NCBI GenBank assembly: GCA_964036295.1
Contig: OZ038463.1
Coordinates: 9,663,274 to 9,727,273, forward strand
DNA: 64,000 bases
Direction of reading: 5' to 3'
Source: Plumapathes pennacea
Taxonomy: Eukaryota; Cnidaria; Anthozoa; Antipatharia; Myriopathidae
Below the pieces are notes generated by a model, which ran no database searches, had not been told where the DNA came from, and was given only the letters and a program-made list of their open reading frames with translations. Below, piece after piece: positions 35,301-46,778 of the stretch. The stretch's first letter is position 1. The number at the start of each line of letters is the position of its first letter. The position numbers and the translations under genes were made by a program.

Positions 35301-36690
35301 TAAAATCTAGCACTGCAGTGTCTCAACTCTTCTAGCTGTCATATATCATGTAATTACCCTCTTAACTCCTCAACAGTAGTTGCAAGAATTTGCTCCATTT
35401 TGTTTCCCAGAATTTCATTATTTTACCTGAAAATGGTATTTAGTACAATTCGGGCCGCTGAACACAGCAGCAAAAATGTAAACTAAAAAGAGCTTTAAAA
35501 ATATATCCATTTACACCCGGACAGTTAGACTGTGAACGTATTTAAAATCACTTGGAACATGCTGTGATCTAAACACATTCCTATGTGTGCCCACATTTTC
35601 AGCTGGTGAAAATGAGGCACTCGAGAGATGTTACGTAAAAGAGTTTAAAGTCCAATGATATAAGTGCTTTTCTCCGTTGCGAATATACATGTATCACTAG
35701 CAATTTACCGTATCTTGCTTAAAGCATACCGACTCATCCGTTTTGTCGTATTACGAATTACGGAGGCTTGATAATTGGATAAAGTTTCCAAAGGTAACTT
35801 GAGAAACCGTCGCTCGCCGACTTGTTTGGCATCCATCCTTTAGAAAGGCCGAAGAGATACGAATAATTCGCACTGACAAAAACACTTGAACATGTCGGAA
35901 AATATGAAAAATTGGCCCTCGTGCGTTGCACAAATGAAATGGGAACGCCTGTAACCTTTGTTCAAAAGGGCTGTCCGATTGTTTGGAAAGCGATGCGGCT
36001 TACACTTTTCCGCCACAGGAAGAATTTTAACACCCGGGCGGGTTCACTACAAATAACAATGAATTATACATAGAGCTCTCCCAAATGTCGCTTTACCAAA
36101 GTCGCCCAGAGTGAAACGGATATCGCAGAATACATCAAAGTTATCATCGATCTCCATCTGACAGAGAGAACAATGATGTCCGTGTGTGTACTCAAAAAAA
36201 TTATCCAGAGCAACATAATCAACAACTTTCGGCACAAAGACGCAGCTGCAGTAATAATATCTTACCCGACATATCAACATAATTATTTAACTCTGCTTCT
36301 TTACCGACCTGAATTTTGTAAGTACCACTGGTCAGAGTAGAGCGGATCCGGGAATCCTCGCTTTGTGCGCCATACAACTTTCTGGTGCTCGGCAAATTTC
36401 ACATGCGGTTCGCTCAACAAATTCGACGTATGTTCAGGTACGGTCCTTCGGTTACGCTTTGCAAGAGTCTTGTGTTCTAGAAGAAAATGTCCAGGGAATC
36501 CTTCGATTTCCCCTCGGTTGATAAATCTATGCTTCTGTGCTAAAGAATCGACATAGTCCTTGCCTTCCTCGGTATGAATCACCCACGAATTGCTGTAAAC
36601 ACTTTCCTTCGAATCGGCGATTAGAAACTGATGTAGCGTACACGCCAAAAATAACAGCCTTTTTAGACCCCAAACCATTGCCAAAGTCAA
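31100..36690 (-). CDS. FURIN: Furin-like membrane-anchored proprotein convertase
   Basis: A calcium-dependent subtilisin-like protease of the secretory pathway that cleaves precursors after paired basic residues. Five coding exons, 36309-36690, 34763-34988, 33318-33553, 32873-33175 and 31100-32316, join in phase to 787 residues; human furin is 794. Order: hydrophobic signal peptide ([14 protein letters not shown]); prodomain with an internal KRNRR site and an RTKR cleavage site before [14 protein letters not shown]; catalytic domain with Asp159 (ILDDGIE), His200 (KHGTRC), Asn300 (ATGNGG) and Ser375 ([11 protein letters not shown]); P domain to about 582; a short Cys-rich segment; a DDDDDD stretch; one membrane helix near 698-721; and a 66-residue tail. 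The [15 protein letters not shown] region favours the furin/PC group over PC7. Exon 1 uses a weak GTCGGT donor, the only choice that keeps the frame. Confidence 0.95.
33745..33830 (-). mobile_element. Penelope-type repeat fragment in a furin-like gene intron
   Basis: The inverse of this stretch matches 28,785-28,850 through CAGTCACTAACAACAGTCTT. The hammerhead-like words are damaged here. Confidence 0.45.
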
Positions 36691-38719
36691 AGTGAACTCC
36701 GTTGCATCTTAGCTTCAGTCCAGCAGAAGCAAAGCAGTAGTGATTCTGAAGACGTCGAAATAAAAACGCTTCCGCTCCTCAAACGTCACTTCCCATGGTG
36801 CTCCTGGCGCTGAAATGACAAAGGACCGGAAATACGTCACAATACACCTTCGCACTTTTGCCTCGTCTTGCCGCTAATTTGAGTAAAAACTAGCGAACGT
36901 TCAAATGTAGATGAGTAAATGTTTGTTGTGCATGAAAGGGAATAATTGGGGAATACAGCGCGCGGTCAATTATTAGGTCGCGGTTTGTAAATACCGGTGC
37001 TTTCCGCCGCTAAATGCTATTAGCCGATCTTGTTTGTCCACTTCCGACAAACACTGGGACAAGCATACTAACTGCTTTGAAATAAGTCGCGGAGCCGCGC
37101 TCGATGACAGATTCCAGGGGAGAGGGTAGGGGAGCACTTCACTCATTTCGAGTAGATTCAATCTCAATATACCTAAATAGCGTGAACCTATTGCCCTTGA
37201 GTCGGCCGATTCTCTTCTCAACCTGGTACCTGCCTGCCACTGCCCGGCTACATTGATTGCAGCTCACAGTATCCCCTTACTAATACAACAGCTCCGTACA
37301 GCTACTCATTCAAAGGCTTCTCTGCTGAAGCTGCTTACCTGCCAGCAGCTTCAGTCAGTTCTACGACGACTACAACAGACCCTTACACCCCTCCCGACAC
37401 ACACTTTTATACGGCACTGACGACCATCGCGTGTTTGCGTGCAGCAGTGGTTTGAAAGTTTTGTGTCAGAATGCACGAGGAGACGAGTGATTTCCTCGAG
37501 GAAAGATTAGGTCACGACACCTCAGTGTCGTATTACTTACCTTGGAGTCCTCCCTGAGGGCTTTTGTAGCTTTTTCCGTCCTCAAAATCTAATCTTTAGG
37601 CCTAGCAGTCACTGTATTCATCGATGTAATTTTTGATCTAGTCTAATCCGCGAAGCCTAACCGGACGTGATCATCTGCATGTCGTCGTAGTGACCTTGAA
37701 GGGATGCCTTGCACTTGCGCTAAAATAGAACTTTGCTTTGTCTCATTTGATGAATGAGCATTTTTCTTTAGAAAGCCGACAATCTCATGCTAATCAGACG
37801 AAATGACTGTCACTTTTTGAAAAGTCCGCAAAGGAAAATGCCAAGGTGATAGCATCGTCTGCAGTAAAGAGACGCGAGAACTGATGCAACGATACCCACG
37901 GGAACGCCTACTGACTTGCTGTAATCACGGCCAGGCGTGCTAATGACTTCAAAATTGATTTTGGATTATATCTGCCCATCAAGGGCAGTATGTTTATTAT
38001 ATATTGGAGCACTTTCGGCAGGAAGCCCAACAGAGTAATTATGAGTACACGCTGAATCCATGCATGCCCCCAAAACGGGTGAAGTGAGCATCACCAAATT
38101 TATCTTATCTTTCTGAGTCATGATGAGAATTTTACAAGTATGGCCACCTTTTGTCAGTTTGGCCCTAAATTTGACTGACTTTCAACACTTTATCATTGGC
38201 ACTACAACAATTCTTCCCATTCTACATAACAATTTGCTAAACATGTTCGAGAACAAATCATTCAGTATAATTTAATTCAAAATGCGAGCGCCATAGTTCC
38301 ATCACCTTGCCTTTCTTCTAAAGTGACTTACTTTATAATGCTGAGAGTGCAATTCCGCCAAACCTGACTTGTTTATACGCCGGGTTTTTTGAAGTCTGAT
38401 ACTTCATTACGCTTTTGTTTTACAGTGAAACACCAAGCTGGACGAGCCGGACAACCTAAATGCTGACAACATGACGTGAAAGCCGTTATGAACAAAGGAC
38501 GAGTGATTTTATTTATATCTATTACGGAAGAGGAATAAGGCTAAGTGGCGCAAAAGCAGGCTGATCGCACGTTATGTGAACACGCCTTTCAAGTTTGAAC
38601 TTAACTCACACAAATGTGCATGCTAAAAGTTGGACTAACTCAGTTTAAACAAGAACATTAACTAATAAAACATTACTAAGAATATAATAAGTGAACCAGA
38701 ACAGAAAAGCAAGCCACTG

Positions 38720-38806
38720 ATAGCCTGAGTTAATTACATTCGTTTGTCGTGCGGTTTCGCACGCCAGTGCGACTCTGATGGATAATTCAGGCTAGCGAAA
38801 GCCAAA
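38720..38806. mobile_element. TAGCCTGA-ended short hairpin, copy 1
   Basis: TAGCCTGAGTTAATTACATT at the left and AATTCAGGCTA at the right are inverted. It shares terminal TAGCCTGA with the element at 3,810-3,930 and with the neighbour at 38,880. Confidence 0.55.
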
Positions 38807-38879
38807 AGAACTAAGGAAAGAAAACGGGAGACTATTGAGAACAAAGCTGTTAGAGCAAAAAAGTAATGCCATTAAGTGA

Positions 38880-38985
38880 TAGCCTGACATTTAGTCTCGT
38901 GCCACGCAACCCAAACTCTGGAAAGAGATCCAGAAGCTTGGGTTGACACAAGCGAGTGCGACTGATGAGTCATTTCAGGCTACGA
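38880..38985. mobile_element. TAGCCTGA-ended short hairpin, copy 2
   Basis: TAGCCTGACATTTAGTC and GTCATTTCAGGCTA form the ends, and internal AACCCAAACTCTGG and CCAGAAGCTTGGGTT pair. It lies 75 bases from copy 1. Confidence 0.55.
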
Positions 38986-40078
38986 GAGGAAAAAGGAAGA
39001 AAGAAAGAGAACTGGAGAAACTGATAACAAAACTGGATAAAGAGAATTTGGGATACACATTTTACTACATGAAACTAGCCGACAAGAGGAAAAGAAAATG
39101 TGGAAACTGAATAAGAAAACTGAAGATCAAAGATTGAAGTAAGACATGCAAAGAACCAACAGGAATATACACAGTTTTGTACTTACGGTTGCATCGATCA
39201 TTTAACACCGCACACTGACCTAATCGAGATAATGCACTTTACTAAAAGTTGGTATTCAATAAGTGCACGCCTCCAGGCGCGTGAAGCACTGACCTATCAG
39301 ATTTACTAAAAGGTACTCCGATTTTCAATCAAGGCCGCTGTTGTTGTTTCTGTTAATGGTGCTTGAAATGCAAATAGTCGATTATCAACCGGCGGTCGCA
39401 TGCATAAGACAATATTGGTGCAAGTACGGAATGTGCGCGCATGCTGAGTCAGCTCTGAATACCAGTTATAGTTACCCTTCTGAGATCGAGTCAGTCACTG
39501 AGTGTTCACACTTGTTTACCGCTTGTGCTATTTGGCACTTCATGAGCTGGTGTATGGCAAAGGGTTAAAGAATTTTTAGGAGTTTCAGGAACTTGACCAT
39601 GCAACTATACATGGAAACGAATATAAACATCTAAACACTTAGAAGTTTCTAGATTAACTATTTTTACTTTACAATGGTTTTAAAAAAGAAATGAGACATT
39701 GCATGGGATATGCACACAAAAGCTCAAAAGTTTTCGTACACGTCAGTGTTGATGCCCCATTCGGAATGAGTGGTATTCGTTTGCCTCGCATAGTATAAAG
39801 AGAAGACGCTGTCAGTTAATTCAATGATAAACTCGTGATAGATCGAAAGCAGAATTTGGTTTCCAACACGAAAAAAGTTAATAAATCAATAGCAAAAGAA
39901 CCTGAGTAACACGTTTGGGCAAAAAGAAATTAATGTTAAACGAGGCGCTAGGAAATGGATTGATAATTCATCTTTCGACTTTCGGGGCCCCTAAAAATAG
40001 AGGATCAAGGATTTCGGCGCGCAATGGACTGGTTGAGAGGGCCTAAGTCAGAAGTTAGTTCACTTCAATCGAAGTCGC

Positions 40079-42712
40079 TCATTCTGTATACGTGTCAGCG
40101 GGAGTTTCTTTGTAATGCTTTCGAAGTCTCTCAAATCTGTCGGGGGGTTTCTCGGTTAGGATGACCCCGGCAGTAGAGCCAACAACATAGGCAGGAAGGC
40201 GGGCATTAATCCCTTGAACTTTACTTTCATCAACCGTCGGAGGAAAGCTTACTGAAGTCGGGATCCCCGAGAGCTGATTTCTGAGCGCAACTAAGCTGTC
40301 TAAGTGTTGCTTCGCCACCATCTTGAAAGCATTTTCCTCTTCGTTGCGTTCTATTATGGTATTTTTGCCAACGTTTATAAATGGCGTTTCAGTGAAATCG
40401 GGTGAATCCCACCGACGGCCCGTAAGTCTCAAATACTGCGAGTCTGCTTCTGTTATATTTGGACGATCATCAGCGGTTCCCAAGTACTGACGGAGTATGC
40501 GCACATAGTCTACCAGTCGTTTTGTTTTCTGTTTGGAGGAAAAGCCCCGCATTCTGGGAGACAGCACCTTTTCATTAACAATTGTTTGTAACTTTGAGGC
40601 ACTTGGTGGGCGTGAGGTGGTTCTTTCCCGCCCAGCCACTGGCTCAGGATTCTCAAGGAACGCGACGGCGGAGAACGCAGGAAAACTTTGGAGCCTCTCT
40701 TCCATCCATTCGTCTTTGATCTCTAGTGAGTTGGCATCGGATGTTATTCTTATCTGTGGGATGCTTCTGTTAACCTTTTTTCTGCTTGATTGAGCTGTCG
40801 TTGTTTGAATACCCATCTTTCCCTTGTTTTGACTTTGTATAGATATTTCTCGGATTATCGGTTTTACCTCTTTGTGCGGCCGTGCACCATCAATTGTCGT
40901 TCTATTTCTTTCAGGACAAGTAGTTTCACCATGATCATTTTCGGTGCCATGCACGTAGCCCGATTTCGCCCTTGAAACTTCTGTATTTGTAACTGCGCGG
41001 CATGAAGTACTGAAATAGAACAAATATACAAGATATTTTAGAGAATCCGGAGAAAAGACGATTACTCTGTACAATCACGTGCTTGATCGAGTGTACTGGA
41101 GTTGTAGAGAATCTGTGTGAGATGTGAGTTGAGGTAGGTGTGGCTTGAGTGTTAGCCCAGTACCTCCGAGAGATTGGCCGTCACGCCATTTTTTTAAATT
41201 AATGAGACAAAGCCTGTGGTCGGCTGCAAAGCCCGGTAACCCGGCCATCCCCCGGCTACCCGGAATAGGCTTGCACGCGGCCGAGTTAAAATACTCATTA
41301 TATAGCCAATTCAAGTAAACACTGGGTAATGGACTGATTAGGAAACTTTTTAAAATGAGGAAGATATGGTAGAGAAGACACTAAGTAAAATAGTACACAA
41401 GGGGAACTACAATAGAAGATTTGTGCCAAAACAAAAGAAGGCAAGAGAGAAGGCGCCCTCGTAAAAGCAATCCACCTGTAAGCGCCAACTTGTTCAGAAA
41501 TCCCGAAGCTCTTCTGTGTTCCGCCGGAGTATTCTGGGTGCCGGCAAAGTTTCAACTTCTCCATCTTGTTTAGCCGGACAGCTTCTCGCCTCACAATCTT
41601 TGCGCGGATTCTGTGCGGTACTGCGCATGCCTTGGATAGCAGCTCGTGATTGACATAAACCTGTATCCCATGGTTCCTCGGGGTGATAGGGACCAACGGG
41701 CGCCGGATACTCTTAATATCGAGGCAGTCTCCGGCGTCGGCTCCAGTTTCATGTACAGATTTCAGTTGTAGCTCGTCTCCTTCGATGAGTTTTCGGAATG
41801 GAGCTGAACCTAGAGAAGTTGATGTTTAACGTTTTTGCTTCTAATATCATAGGACAAATTCTTCCAACCATTCCAAAAGTTTTTTTTTTTTTTTTTTTGG
41901 GGGGGGGGGGGGGGGGGGAGGAGGTAGTAAGTGAAAATCAATAGTTAAATTTATTTTCTTCTGAGCAAGATACGCCAAGTTCTCCATTCTATTTCAACTC
42001 TGGTGAGCCGACTGAAAAAACACTTCGACATTGATCAAACTCTCAGAGTTAGGACTTTGTAGGACTAGTTAAAGTTTAAAGAGGCTGAATCCTCCAAAAG
42101 GGGTCACAGGTTTCGTTCCATGCATTGAACAATATGTCAGACAAAAAATGTGCCAAGACTGGACGAGAACGTTGTTACTGCCCAACTGCATACAAATACA
42201 TTGCTTTCCTTCTATAAAGGACGACGTTGTCATGGATATCATTTTCCAAATACGATCATGATGTAAAAAAAAAAAAATCTTTTTTTTTTTTTTTTTAAGG
42301 ACGACGTTGTCATGGATATCATTTTCCAAATACGATCATGATGTTTGTTATTGTATTTTAATTGGTAGAAGTAGACAAGATTGTTATTAGCTTCATGGCA
42401 CAGGGGAAAAAAAAACGAAAGAAAAACAAAACCTTTTCAAAAGATACAATATTGGATGAATAAGGTCCTACCTTCTCGCTCGAGTTCAAGATTGTGCAGA
42501 ATTTGCCGTAAATCATTTATTTCCTTGTCGCACTTCCTCATTATTCCCTCTTCATTCTTGTGCAACTTGCCTATCGTCAAGAACAGCTCGTTGCTTTCCC
42601 TCCGGTCTGTGCAGTCGAATAATCGCCGCGTTAGTTTGTTAGAGGAGTGATTGGTTCCGATGACTTGACGGTATTTTGCTGCGGTTTCTTCTTTCCCTCT
42701 GTTTTGACTCAT
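40079..42712 (-). CDS. Uncharacterised 501-residue protein with an N-terminal coiled coil
   Basis: I do not recognise this protein. Three coding exons, 42472-42712, 41476-41809 and 40079-41009, have canonical splice sites and join in phase (1,506 nt). The ATG at 42,712 gives MSQNRGKEETAAKYRQ. Residues about 30-80 are charged and heptad-like (LTIGKLHKNEEGIMRKC, INDLRQILHNLELERE), suggesting a coiled coil. The middle exon contains ITPRNHGIQVYVNHELL, then a basic helix (RAKIVRREAVRLNKMEKLK) and SGGTQKSFGISEQ. The last exon is Ser/Thr/Lys-rich, then contains YLRLTGRRWDSPDFTETPF and a charged C-terminus. No signal peptide or membrane segment is seen. It lies 2 kb downstream of the doublecortin gene on the same strand, but no functional link is shown. 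Confidence 0.8.
41880..41924. repeat. Poly(T)-poly(G) tract
   Basis: About 18 T residues followed by about 20 G residues, upstream of the second exon of the uncharacterised gene. Confidence 0.9.
42217..42344. repeat. 47-bp direct repeat separated by poly(A)/poly(T)
   Basis: GACGACGTTGTCATGGATAT through ATACGATCATGATGT occurs twice, at about 42,219-42,264 and 42,299-42,344, with no difference I can see. A run of A and then T lies between them. A recent local duplication or an assembly artefact would both explain it. Confidence 0.85.
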
Positions 42713-44717
42713 TGTACTCACACGGCCTCAGTCTAATGGCCGATGCATTGAACTTCCCCGAGCACTCGGCGACCCGGCTGCAATATTTTTCGCACAAACT
42801 GATTAAATAATAATGAGTTTACGAGACCATTGCCATTCTAATTAACCGCTGATCCTCACTTGGCATTATACATTCCTTCGCATCTTCACACCCTTACACC
42901 GGCCTCCACACAAACGGACGTATGGATTTAGTCGTATGCGAGCTAATTGTCACCAAAATCGAGCTTGCTGTTTGTAAACAATCTTATCAATAGGTGCACT
43001 CTCATGGACGAATATCCGCCAATATGCCTGGGACCTTTGTCAGTACAAGCTCCTATTGTCTCTGTGTGTATGTTTTTCTTGATTCTTATTATTATTTCTC
43101 AATATCTTTAATTCCTTGTTCACCTCGGCTCAGTAGTTTTTTGCGCTTCAGAAAAGTTATACGTCATTTGTTTTGTTAAATGTTAAAACAAAGCAAAAAA
43201 CAAAAAATGTGGACGGGGCCTTAGCAAGCTTCTAGCCAAGACTGCCAGAGTACACATATTATCAATGGTAATGTCAGCTAAGCAATAATTTATCAGGCAA
43301 CTAACAAAAAGGAACCCACTTCACATACGCGATAAATATCTAACAAAATTTAAGAAACATAAGGATCAGAATTATACTATATTATTTGTTTCGCTAGACT
43401 GAATATTGTTTCGTTTCTCTACTCTGAGAGATGCAGCTCGCGCCGGGGAGAATGGGGGGAAGAGAGAAGAGGCGAATCGAGAACATCGCTCAATGAGAGT
43501 GGGAGCGGCTGTGTACGGGAGAGGATGCTGAAACAAACAGTGCAAACAACCCGGAAGCCGTACGTATTTGAAAGAATATTTGCCTTTATTTCCCTCTACC
43601 TCTTTTTACATGACTTATTTGTACAGAGCAAATCATATATTAGCACAGAAGCGATAGCTCCCGTTATCCGTGATAAAACGAATTAAATTATCTTCTTTTT
43701 CAAACAAATTTCTACAAACTCTCCCGAAAGAACATGCTTGTGTCAGGTAAATAGTTCAATGAACGTCCAGGTACTTTCATTGATTCAAACCCCTGAAAAC
43801 ATGGAAATGGGCGAGTCACAATTTTTTGCCTTTCAATCTCGTACACTGAACGGTATTATTTTTACAGGATAGAAGCACATTTTGGTTAGCTATAGGAAGG
43901 CATGTACGAAACCGAAAACGGACGAGCAACAAGATAAAGAATTGGTTTCTTGCAACTTAAATTGTTATTTACTCCAGTAAGGAAAGCCGCAGTATTTGAC
44001 AGTGGTTGTAGCTCATCCGCGTTCACACTTGGTGCCCGAACACGGTGGCCGAGTACGATTCTCACTTGGCACTATTGTGAAAGCACCCTTTTTTTCAGGT
44101 TGATACCCTGGGCCCGGTTTTTCAACGCACGATTAGGCTAATCCTGGATTAGGTATAAACTTTCTGGCCTTATGTAAGCCTGAAAACGTGAAAGTTTTGT
44201 CTACAACGACTTTTTCTTGTTAACGTTTTAAGCTGGAACGAGCTTTTTAATCCATCTTTGAACAAAACCCTGCAGTTTATTGGCAGAGAGGTCGAGAGAA
44301 AGAATTTCGTTAATCCTGGATTAACTTAATCGACTTTCGAAAAACCGGGCCCTGTACTCGGGCACTAAAGTGGGCACAGATTTCCAGTGTGAACGCGTTT
44401 TTTTTTTCTTTTCTTTTCTGCCGGTGCCCAGGCACTAGTGCTCGGGCACCAAGTGTGAACGCGCCATTAGGCCTCCATGGTGAAAAGATTTTGTAAACGG
44501 CCACTTCCCGTAAGCATCTACTTAAACCAAGGGTGGTCTCTAAGGAAGGTTCTACTGTAAATATGTTAATTATAAATGTTTGAATAGCAATTCTAAATAA
44601 GAGTTTATTTCCGAGTAACCACAAATAATTACCTTGGTAGTTCCGCAGGCCAAGGAGGCTATACCCTTTGTGGCCGGACTAGTTCAATCTAGTCTTGTGG
44701 TCATTTTTGCTGTTTTG
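42713..44717. other. Intergenic region with an inverted-repeat element
   Basis: The right part should be the DCDC2-like 3' UTR and the left part the promoter of the uncharacterised gene. It contains a complete GGGCCC-ended inverted-repeat element at 44,110-44,352. Around that element, GTTCACACTTGGTGCCCG and its partner form further inverted arms (about 44,030-44,070 and 44,435-44,465), as if one element had inserted into another. No gene seen. Confidence 0.6.
44110..44352. mobile_element. GGGCCC-type inverted-repeat element, copy 3 (best preserved)
   Basis: Starts GGGCCCGGTTTTTCAACGCA, ends TTTCGAAAAACCGGGCCC. The interior matches the copies at 9,613 and 12,838 in the same orientation, including CCCTGCAGTTTATTGGCAGA. 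Confidence 0.85.
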
Positions 44718-46511
44718 TTATTTCTTGTCGTGGGTTTCTTTTGCTGAGCTGCGTTCACTTCTGCTCTCGTCGTCCTGAGCACGAGCGCTTTGGTCGTCCT
44801 CTAGTATTTCAGGACTTGATTTGTGAGTATCCTCCACTTTGAGGTTCGCATCTTCATTGCCTTCTTCGTCTCTCTTTCCGCTTCGTCGCTCATCTCCTTT
44901 CCCGATTTCATCTTCGTTTTCCGCATCTTCTTCGTTTTCTGTTCCAGCGTCCACATCAGCAGAGCCTCCTAAACTCGAAGGATCCGCTTCCTCTTTCTTG
45001 TCTTTGTCTTTGTCTTCTTCTTCCTCTTCCTTGTCTTCTTCTTCTTCTTCTTTACTCGATGCAGTACGCTCGGGAGGAGGTGAAGCAATGGAATCAGCTC
45101 TCTGAGCTGTCGATTTCTCTTCACTGGCGTTAGATGCCCGTCGGCTGTGCGAACTACTCCCTCTGGAGTCGTTTCCCTTCTTCTCGTTTTCTTTACCCAT
45201 TGCGCCAGCCGACTCCTCCTTGTCTCCCCAGGCCTTATGGGAAGGTTCTTCTGCTGTCACGTGATTGTTTTCAGTGACGTTAGGAATGCTCTCTACGTCA
45301 CTATCGGACTCGACTTCGTTCGCAGGGCTGCCACTCCTGCTCTCATTTTGCTCGCTGTTTTTATGGTCGTCCTCATTCTCTGCTTCTTCCAGATCTTCCA
45401 CAACCTCTTCCGCCGGAAGCAGATCTACCGGTTTCTCTTCAACTGTATCTCTTGTATCTCGAACTGATTTGGCTTTCTCGCTCTGAAGTCCACTCGCTTC
45501 GAAAACACTGGGGCCTTCCGCTTGGACCTCGGAAACTTTTGCTTGCGTTCGCTTTGGAATGTCTGAGAATGGTGTCTCGTCGAGACGCAATGGCGGTGAA
45601 ACAGAGGGATTGAAATCCGCCTCGCTCTCAAGTTCATACAATAACTTATTTGACTGCTGGTGGTCTGGAGTCAAGTCACGAGATAAAATAGCTTCTTGCG
45701 CGCGGGAAGTCGAAAGTGTGTCCTTTGCTTTGCTGGGAGAAACTGATTTAGCCTTTCCAGGTGGTAGTTTTGTCTTCGCTCCTGTCATTTGGCCATTTCC
45801 TATTGGTGGCAGCTTCACCGGCCCACTTCGTCTGAGCGGAACGTGTCCTCTCTCGCCGTAATTGACGTGTTGAAAAAACGGCCTCCTTCGCTCTACGGCG
45901 ACGTACATGCCACCGTTTTCCAATAGAGCCGTGTCTCCAACGATCTTCCCGTCCGTTGTGTAAAGAGCAGCAATGGCTGAATTCAGAACCATGTGCTCTT
46001 GACATGTGATCAACACAAGTTCCATGTTCTGCAGTACTTTCCGCCTCAGCAAAACTCTCGTGCTGGGCTGAAATTCGTCGCCATTGCGATAGACCTTAAT
46101 AATCTTGAGAGCAAGCTTTTCCCACTCATATTCCTGCCTAGCTCTTCCAGAAACTATGAGTTTATTTCGAAATTGCAATCCTCTTGGCTTTCGCGCTCGA
46201 GGTGATGTTTTCAGAACTCCCAGTTCACCATAATTCAGCTTCTTGAAGCCAGAGCGACCTATGTTTGTAACCGCCACGTATTTGCCGCCATGTTCCAGAG
46301 TCTCTAAACTGTTCACCTCGTGGGTTCCCAGGGGGGTGCACAGCCGTCGAATGGCCTTGCTTGATTTGATGTCGACAGTGACGTTATCCAAGAACGCGTC
46401 GAACGTCCGTACGCGACGGCGATTGACGACGAACTTCTTGCCGTAGAAGTTGGAGTTGCCGTTCAGGTAGATTGTTACAGTTGGGGCTGCGGATGCAGCT
46501 ATGTCTACCAT
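44718..46511 (-). CDS. DCDC2: Doublecortin-domain protein, DCDC2-like
   Basis: One uninterrupted 597-codon frame. Two doublecortin (DCX) domains, which bind microtubules, are visible. The first is at about residues 9-92 (VTIYLNGNSNFYGKKFVVN, FDAFLDNVT, GGKYVAV, GFKKLNYGELG). The second is at about 130-215 (ALKIIKVYRNGDEFQPSTRV, AIAALYTTDGKIV, ENGGMYVAVERR). The remaining 380 residues are low-complexity, Ser/Glu/Asp/Lys-rich, with a long acidic run near residues 490-510. Two DCX domains followed by a disordered acidic tail is the DCDC2 layout, a ciliary microtubule protein in vertebrates. Assignment among DCDC2, DCDC2B and DCDC2C is not settled. CTTTTTCGTTAG ends ten bases upstream of the ATG, a probable 5' UTR acceptor. 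Confidence 0.9.
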   Translation of the reverse strand: MVDIAASAAPTVTIYLNGNSNFYGKKFVVNRRRVRTFDAFLDNVTVDIKSSKAIRRLCTPLGTHEVNSLETLEHGGKYVAVTNIGRSGFKKLNYGELGVLKTSPRARKPRGLQFRNKLIVSGRARQEYEWEKLALKIIKVYRNGDEFQPSTRVLLRRKVLQNMELVLITCQEHMVLNSAIAALYTTDGKIVGDTALLENGGMYVAVERRRPFFQHVNYGERGHVPLRRSGPVKLPPIGNGQMTGAKTKLPPGKAKSVSPSKAKDTLSTSRAQEAILSRDLTPDHQQSNKLLYELESEADFNPSVSPPLRLDETPFSDIPKRTQAKVSEVQAEGPSVFEASGLQSEKAKSVRDTRDTVEEKPVDLLPAEEVVEDLEEAENEDDHKNSEQNESRSGSPANEVESDSDVESIPNVTENNHVTAEEPSHKAWGDKEESAGAMGKENEKKGNDSRGSSSHSRRASNASEEKSTAQRADSIASPPPERTASSKEEEEEDKEEEEEDKDKDKKEEADPSSLGGSADVDAGTENEEDAENEDEIGKGDERRSGKRDEEGNEDANLKVEDTHKSSPEILEDDQSARAQDDESRSERSSAKETHDKK

Positions 46512-46778
46512 TTTGTACTTCTAACGAAAAAGAGAGATTGTTTAATTAAAACAACAACAACAGCAACAACAACAAACGCTGGACTGCAGAGTGGTATTGA
46601 ATGAGTGCTCGTATTCTAAACCATCCAAATCGGCCGAAGTAACAACATTATATTCTGCACGGCGGAGACCATAGAAGAGTTTGATCGCTTGCGAATGGTC
46701 AGCGCACTGAACTTCTAAAGTTGTTTATATATTCCTAAAAGTTAAAAAAAAAGTTTTAACCTATTAAAAGCATGGGAA

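Larger units (their letters stand above)
36691..40078. other. Region upstream of the furin-like gene
   Basis: This should contain the promoter and 5' UTR of the convertase. No coding exon is certain. A strong minus-strand donor (CCAAG followed by GTAAGT) at 37,541 could end a noncoding first exon. A plus-strand stop-free frame of 84 codons spans 37,201-37,455 without an ATG. Two short hairpin elements with TAGCCTGA termini lie at 38,720-38,806 and 38,880-38,985. The remainder is AT-rich sequence in which I see nothing. Confidence 0.55.

Noticed and set aside
36047..36280. Possible extra furin-like exon
   Set aside because: Exons ending at 36,309 and starting at 34,988 already join in phase at the conserved place; this stretch encodes nothing similar to a convertase.
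31100..36690. Assignment of the convertase as PC7 (PCSK7)
   Set aside because: The [20 protein letters not shown] and [15 protein letters not shown] region and the Cys-rich segment fit the furin/PC group better.
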